Below, one piece after another: positions 5,798 to 6,916 of a DNA stretch of 6,916 nt. The translations under genes and the position numbers were made by a program. Origin of the DNA: Armatimonadota bacterium (GTDB lineage Bacteria > Armatimonadota > Hebobacteria > CAIYQO01); assembly GCA_022708765.1 (NCBI GenBank), contig JAKIYB010000242.1, positions 1-6,916 of the forward strand, written 5' to 3'. Each line of letters starts with the position of its first letter. Position 1 is the stretch's first letter. Below the pieces are notes generated by a model. The model did no database searches. It saw nothing but the letters and a program-made list of their open reading frames with translations, and was not told the DNA's origin.

Positions 5798-5803
5798 TAT
5801 ACT

Positions 5804-5808
5804 ACCTC
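5804..5808 (-). promoter_or_regulatory. Shine-Dalgarno of the first immunity-like gene, overlapping the toxin stop codon
   Basis: GAGGT on the minus strand lies 6 bases before ATG 5795-5797 and shares a base with the toxin's TAG (5808-5810). Ribosomes ending on the toxin are thus placed to start the antidote, a usual arrangement for toxin/immunity pairs. Confidence 0.6.
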
Positions 5809-6356
5809 TACCTATTATAGGCGTAAAAATGAACTTCATCGAACACTGTTTCCAGATCAAACAATGCAGGGAACTCTCGCAATACAGGTCGATCATCTAG
5901 ACGCATCTTGCCAATATTTATTGCGATGTTGCGTCCATTCTTACGAGCCCATATATCAGGGAATCGCATCTTCCCATCAATTAAGATTCCCTTTTCTCCA
6001 CCAGATGTTGCCGATCTCACGTCCCATCCGTCAGCAAGCAACTCGTCTGACTTCTCTCTTATCTTATCGAGATGCAGTTGACCTCCATGGCGTCCACTAC
6101 CGCACCCATTATGCACCAACACCCGCGCCCTGGCAACATAGTAGGCGTGGTCTTTGCCGACTTCGAAGTTGTAGACGGGGACGCGCTCCTGAACGAAGGC
6201 GATGGATTCGACGGGGGTGGTGGTGGCGTCCAGGGTGCGGAGGGGGTCGCCGACGTTGTGGGGTGACCGGGTATTGGTTCCTTGGGCTGGTTTGTCGAAT
6301 ACGGGGAAGGGGGATTGGACTGCGGGGCATTCGACGGTGGATTTCCCCCGATGCAC
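5808..6356 (-). CDS. Orphan C-terminal piece of a polymorphic toxin: tail of a Hint domain plus toxin tip (5' end missing)
   Basis: The 182-residue reading frame has no proper start: an in-frame TGA lies at 6372-6374 and the only candidate is GTG 6354-6356 without a Shine-Dalgarno. Residues about 36-83 match the end of a pretoxin Hint (Hedgehog/intein) domain: GDPLRTLDATTTPVES, then VPVYNFEVGKDHAYYV, then VLVHN. The last His82-Asn83 is the pair that performs C-terminal self-cleavage in this family and would release what follows. The Hint N-terminus with its catalytic Cys and any Rhs/YD or secretion part are absent, and residues 1-35 look unrelated. The tip (about 84-182) has GGQLHLDKIREKSDELLADGW (91-111), RFPDIWARKNGRNIAINIGK (131-150) and RPVLREFPALFDLE (156-169). 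A PDI-strand-x-K layout hints at a nuclease of restriction-endonuclease type, but the Glu expected before Lys is not there, so activity is open. Two immunity-like genes follow. It is probably a silent cassette that could be joined to a full toxin by recombination. Confidence 0.7.
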   Translation of the reverse strand: MHRGKSTVECPAVQSPFPVFDKPAQGTNTRSPHNVGDPLRTLDATTTPVESIAFVQERVPVYNFEVGKDHAYYVARARVLVHNGCGSGRHGGQLHLDKIREKSDELLADGWDVRSATSGGEKGILIDGKMRFPDIWARKNGRNIAINIGKMRLDDRPVLREFPALFDLETVFDEVHFYAYNR

Positions 6357-6428
6357 ACCACAAGGACTTTTTCATCCGAAAGACAAATATACATTCCGCG
6401 AAGCTGAATCATTCGTCGAGGAGTCGTC

Positions 6429-6916
6429 ATGAGCATCCCCCGTGCGGAGTATCCGCGCCCGCAGATGGCGCGGGAGGCGTGGTTGAATTTGAATGGCGTC
6501 TGGGAATTCGCCATTGACCAGGGGCGCAGCGGGCGCGACCGGGGGCTGGTGACGGCGCCGCTGGACGGGGAGATTCTGGTGCCGTTTTGCCCGGAGAGCC
6601 GGCTGTCGGGCATCGGGCACACGGACTTCATGGCGGCGGTGTGGTATCGGCGCACGTTTACACTGCCGGAAGCGTGGGCGGGGCAGCGGCTGTTGCTGCA
6701 CTTTGGCGCGGTGGACTACGACACCGAGGTGTGGGTGAACGGCGTCTCCGCCGGCACGCATCGCGGCGGTTTCAGCTCCTTCTCCTTCGACATTACCGAT
6801 CTCGCGCAGCCCGGCGAAAACACCATCACCGTCTGCGCCGAGGACGACACGCGCTCACCGCTGCAGCCGGGGGGCAAGCAGAGCCCGTGGTACGCCTCGC
6901 GCGGCTGCCACTACAC
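6429..6916 (+). CDS. Glycoside hydrolase family 2 protein (beta-galactosidase/beta-glucuronidase type), N-terminal part
   Basis: The gene runs off the right end; 162 codons are in view. They form the family 2 sugar-binding jelly-roll domain: YPRPQMAREAWLNLNGVWEFA (8-28), a conserved start of these enzymes; VPFCPESRLSGIG (51-63); WYRRTFTLP (72-80); LLLHFGAVDYDTEVWVNGVSAG (88-109), with the WVNG signature; and FDITDLAQPGENTITV (120-135). It then has GGKQSPWYASRGCHYT (148-163), the lead-in to the usual TRTTGIWQ motif just beyond the window. The catalytic barrel lies outside, so substrate (beta-galactoside, glucuronide or other plant polysaccharide side chain) cannot be told. No signal peptide is seen, suggesting a cytoplasmic enzyme. 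ATG 6429-6431 has GAGGAG (6418-6423) 5 bases upstream. It diverges from the truncated toxin across 72 bases, in which I see no convincing promoter. GC content matches the host. Confidence 0.9.
   Translation, partial: MSIPRAEYPRPQMAREAWLNLNGVWEFAIDQGRSGRDRGLVTAPLDGEILVPFCPESRLSGIGHTDFMAAVWYRRTFTLPEAWAGQRLLLHFGAVDYDTEVWVNGVSAGTHRGGFSSFSFDITDLAQPGENTITVCAEDDTRSPLQPGGKQSPWYASRGCHY

Larger units (their letters stand above)
4375..6107. other. Low-GC block: probably acquired toxin-tip/immunity cassette
   Basis: Hand counts of 60-base lines give 25/60 G+C at 5881, 25/60 at 5941 and 22/60 at 5281, against 41/60 at 2221 and 41/60 at 6181. The low-GC part covers the toxin tip and both immunity-like genes; the Hint tail on one side and the zinc-ribbon gene on the other are GC-rich. 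No integrase, IS or direct repeats are seen at the edges, which suits transfer by homologous recombination in the conserved Hint sequence better than insertion of a mobile element. Edge positions are approximate. Confidence 0.55.

Noticed and set aside
6375..6916. Minus-strand open frames opposite the GH2 gene, one in frame with the toxin fragment, as its missing N-terminus
   Set aside because: They are Pro/Arg-rich antisense shadows of the GH2 coding region, and a TGA at 6372-6374 separates them from the Hint frame.

Overview
The window is from a GC-rich bacterium. The host-like genes run at roughly 65-70% GC by eye: 41 of 60 bases in the line starting at 2221 and 41 of 60 in the line starting at 6181. 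A PTS-type enzyme I end, a diguanylate cyclase, an MtaA/CmuA-type URO-D protein and a family 2 glycoside hydrolase together would suit an Armatimonadota, Chloroflexota or Planctomycetota type genome. No rRNA or other phylogenetic marker is present, so this is only a guess.

Left part (1-3497). The 3' end of a PTS enzyme I gene (+) converges, 8 bases apart, on a GGDEF diguanylate cyclase (-). The cyclase is preceded by a seven-helix membrane ORF that overlaps it in another frame. The two look like one multi-pass membrane cyclase split by a single-base indel. Divergent from it lies a complete URO-D/MtaA-like gene (+), then a palindrome and a small gene whose product resembles the RraB (RNase E regulator B) domain.

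Middle (3498-4061). This gene-free stretch is packed with structure: a hexamer-like repeat, a nested inverted-repeat element of about 330 bases with hairpins at both ends and in its centre, a short stem-loop, and a degenerate GATT/GGGAC dispersed repeat. The last of these runs into the 3' end of the next gene.

Right part (4062-6428, all minus strand). Read 5' to 3' on that strand, the order is as follows. First comes a 5'-less fragment of a polymorphic toxin, consisting of the tail of a Hint autoprocessing domain ending in His-Asn followed by a toxin tip of about 100 residues. Next come two tandem paralogous genes, probably immunity proteins, and then a small zinc-ribbon membrane protein. GC content falls to about 40% exactly where the Hint tail meets the toxin tip and stays low through both paralogs, then returns to host level in the zinc-ribbon gene. 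The simplest reading is an acquired toxin-tip/immunity cassette left as an orphan module. A divergent family 2 glycoside hydrolase (+), cut by the window end, starts 72 bases from the truncated toxin.

The most interesting parts are the orphan Hint-toxin fragment with two immunity-like paralogs and a composition break at the domain joint, and the large nested palindrome.
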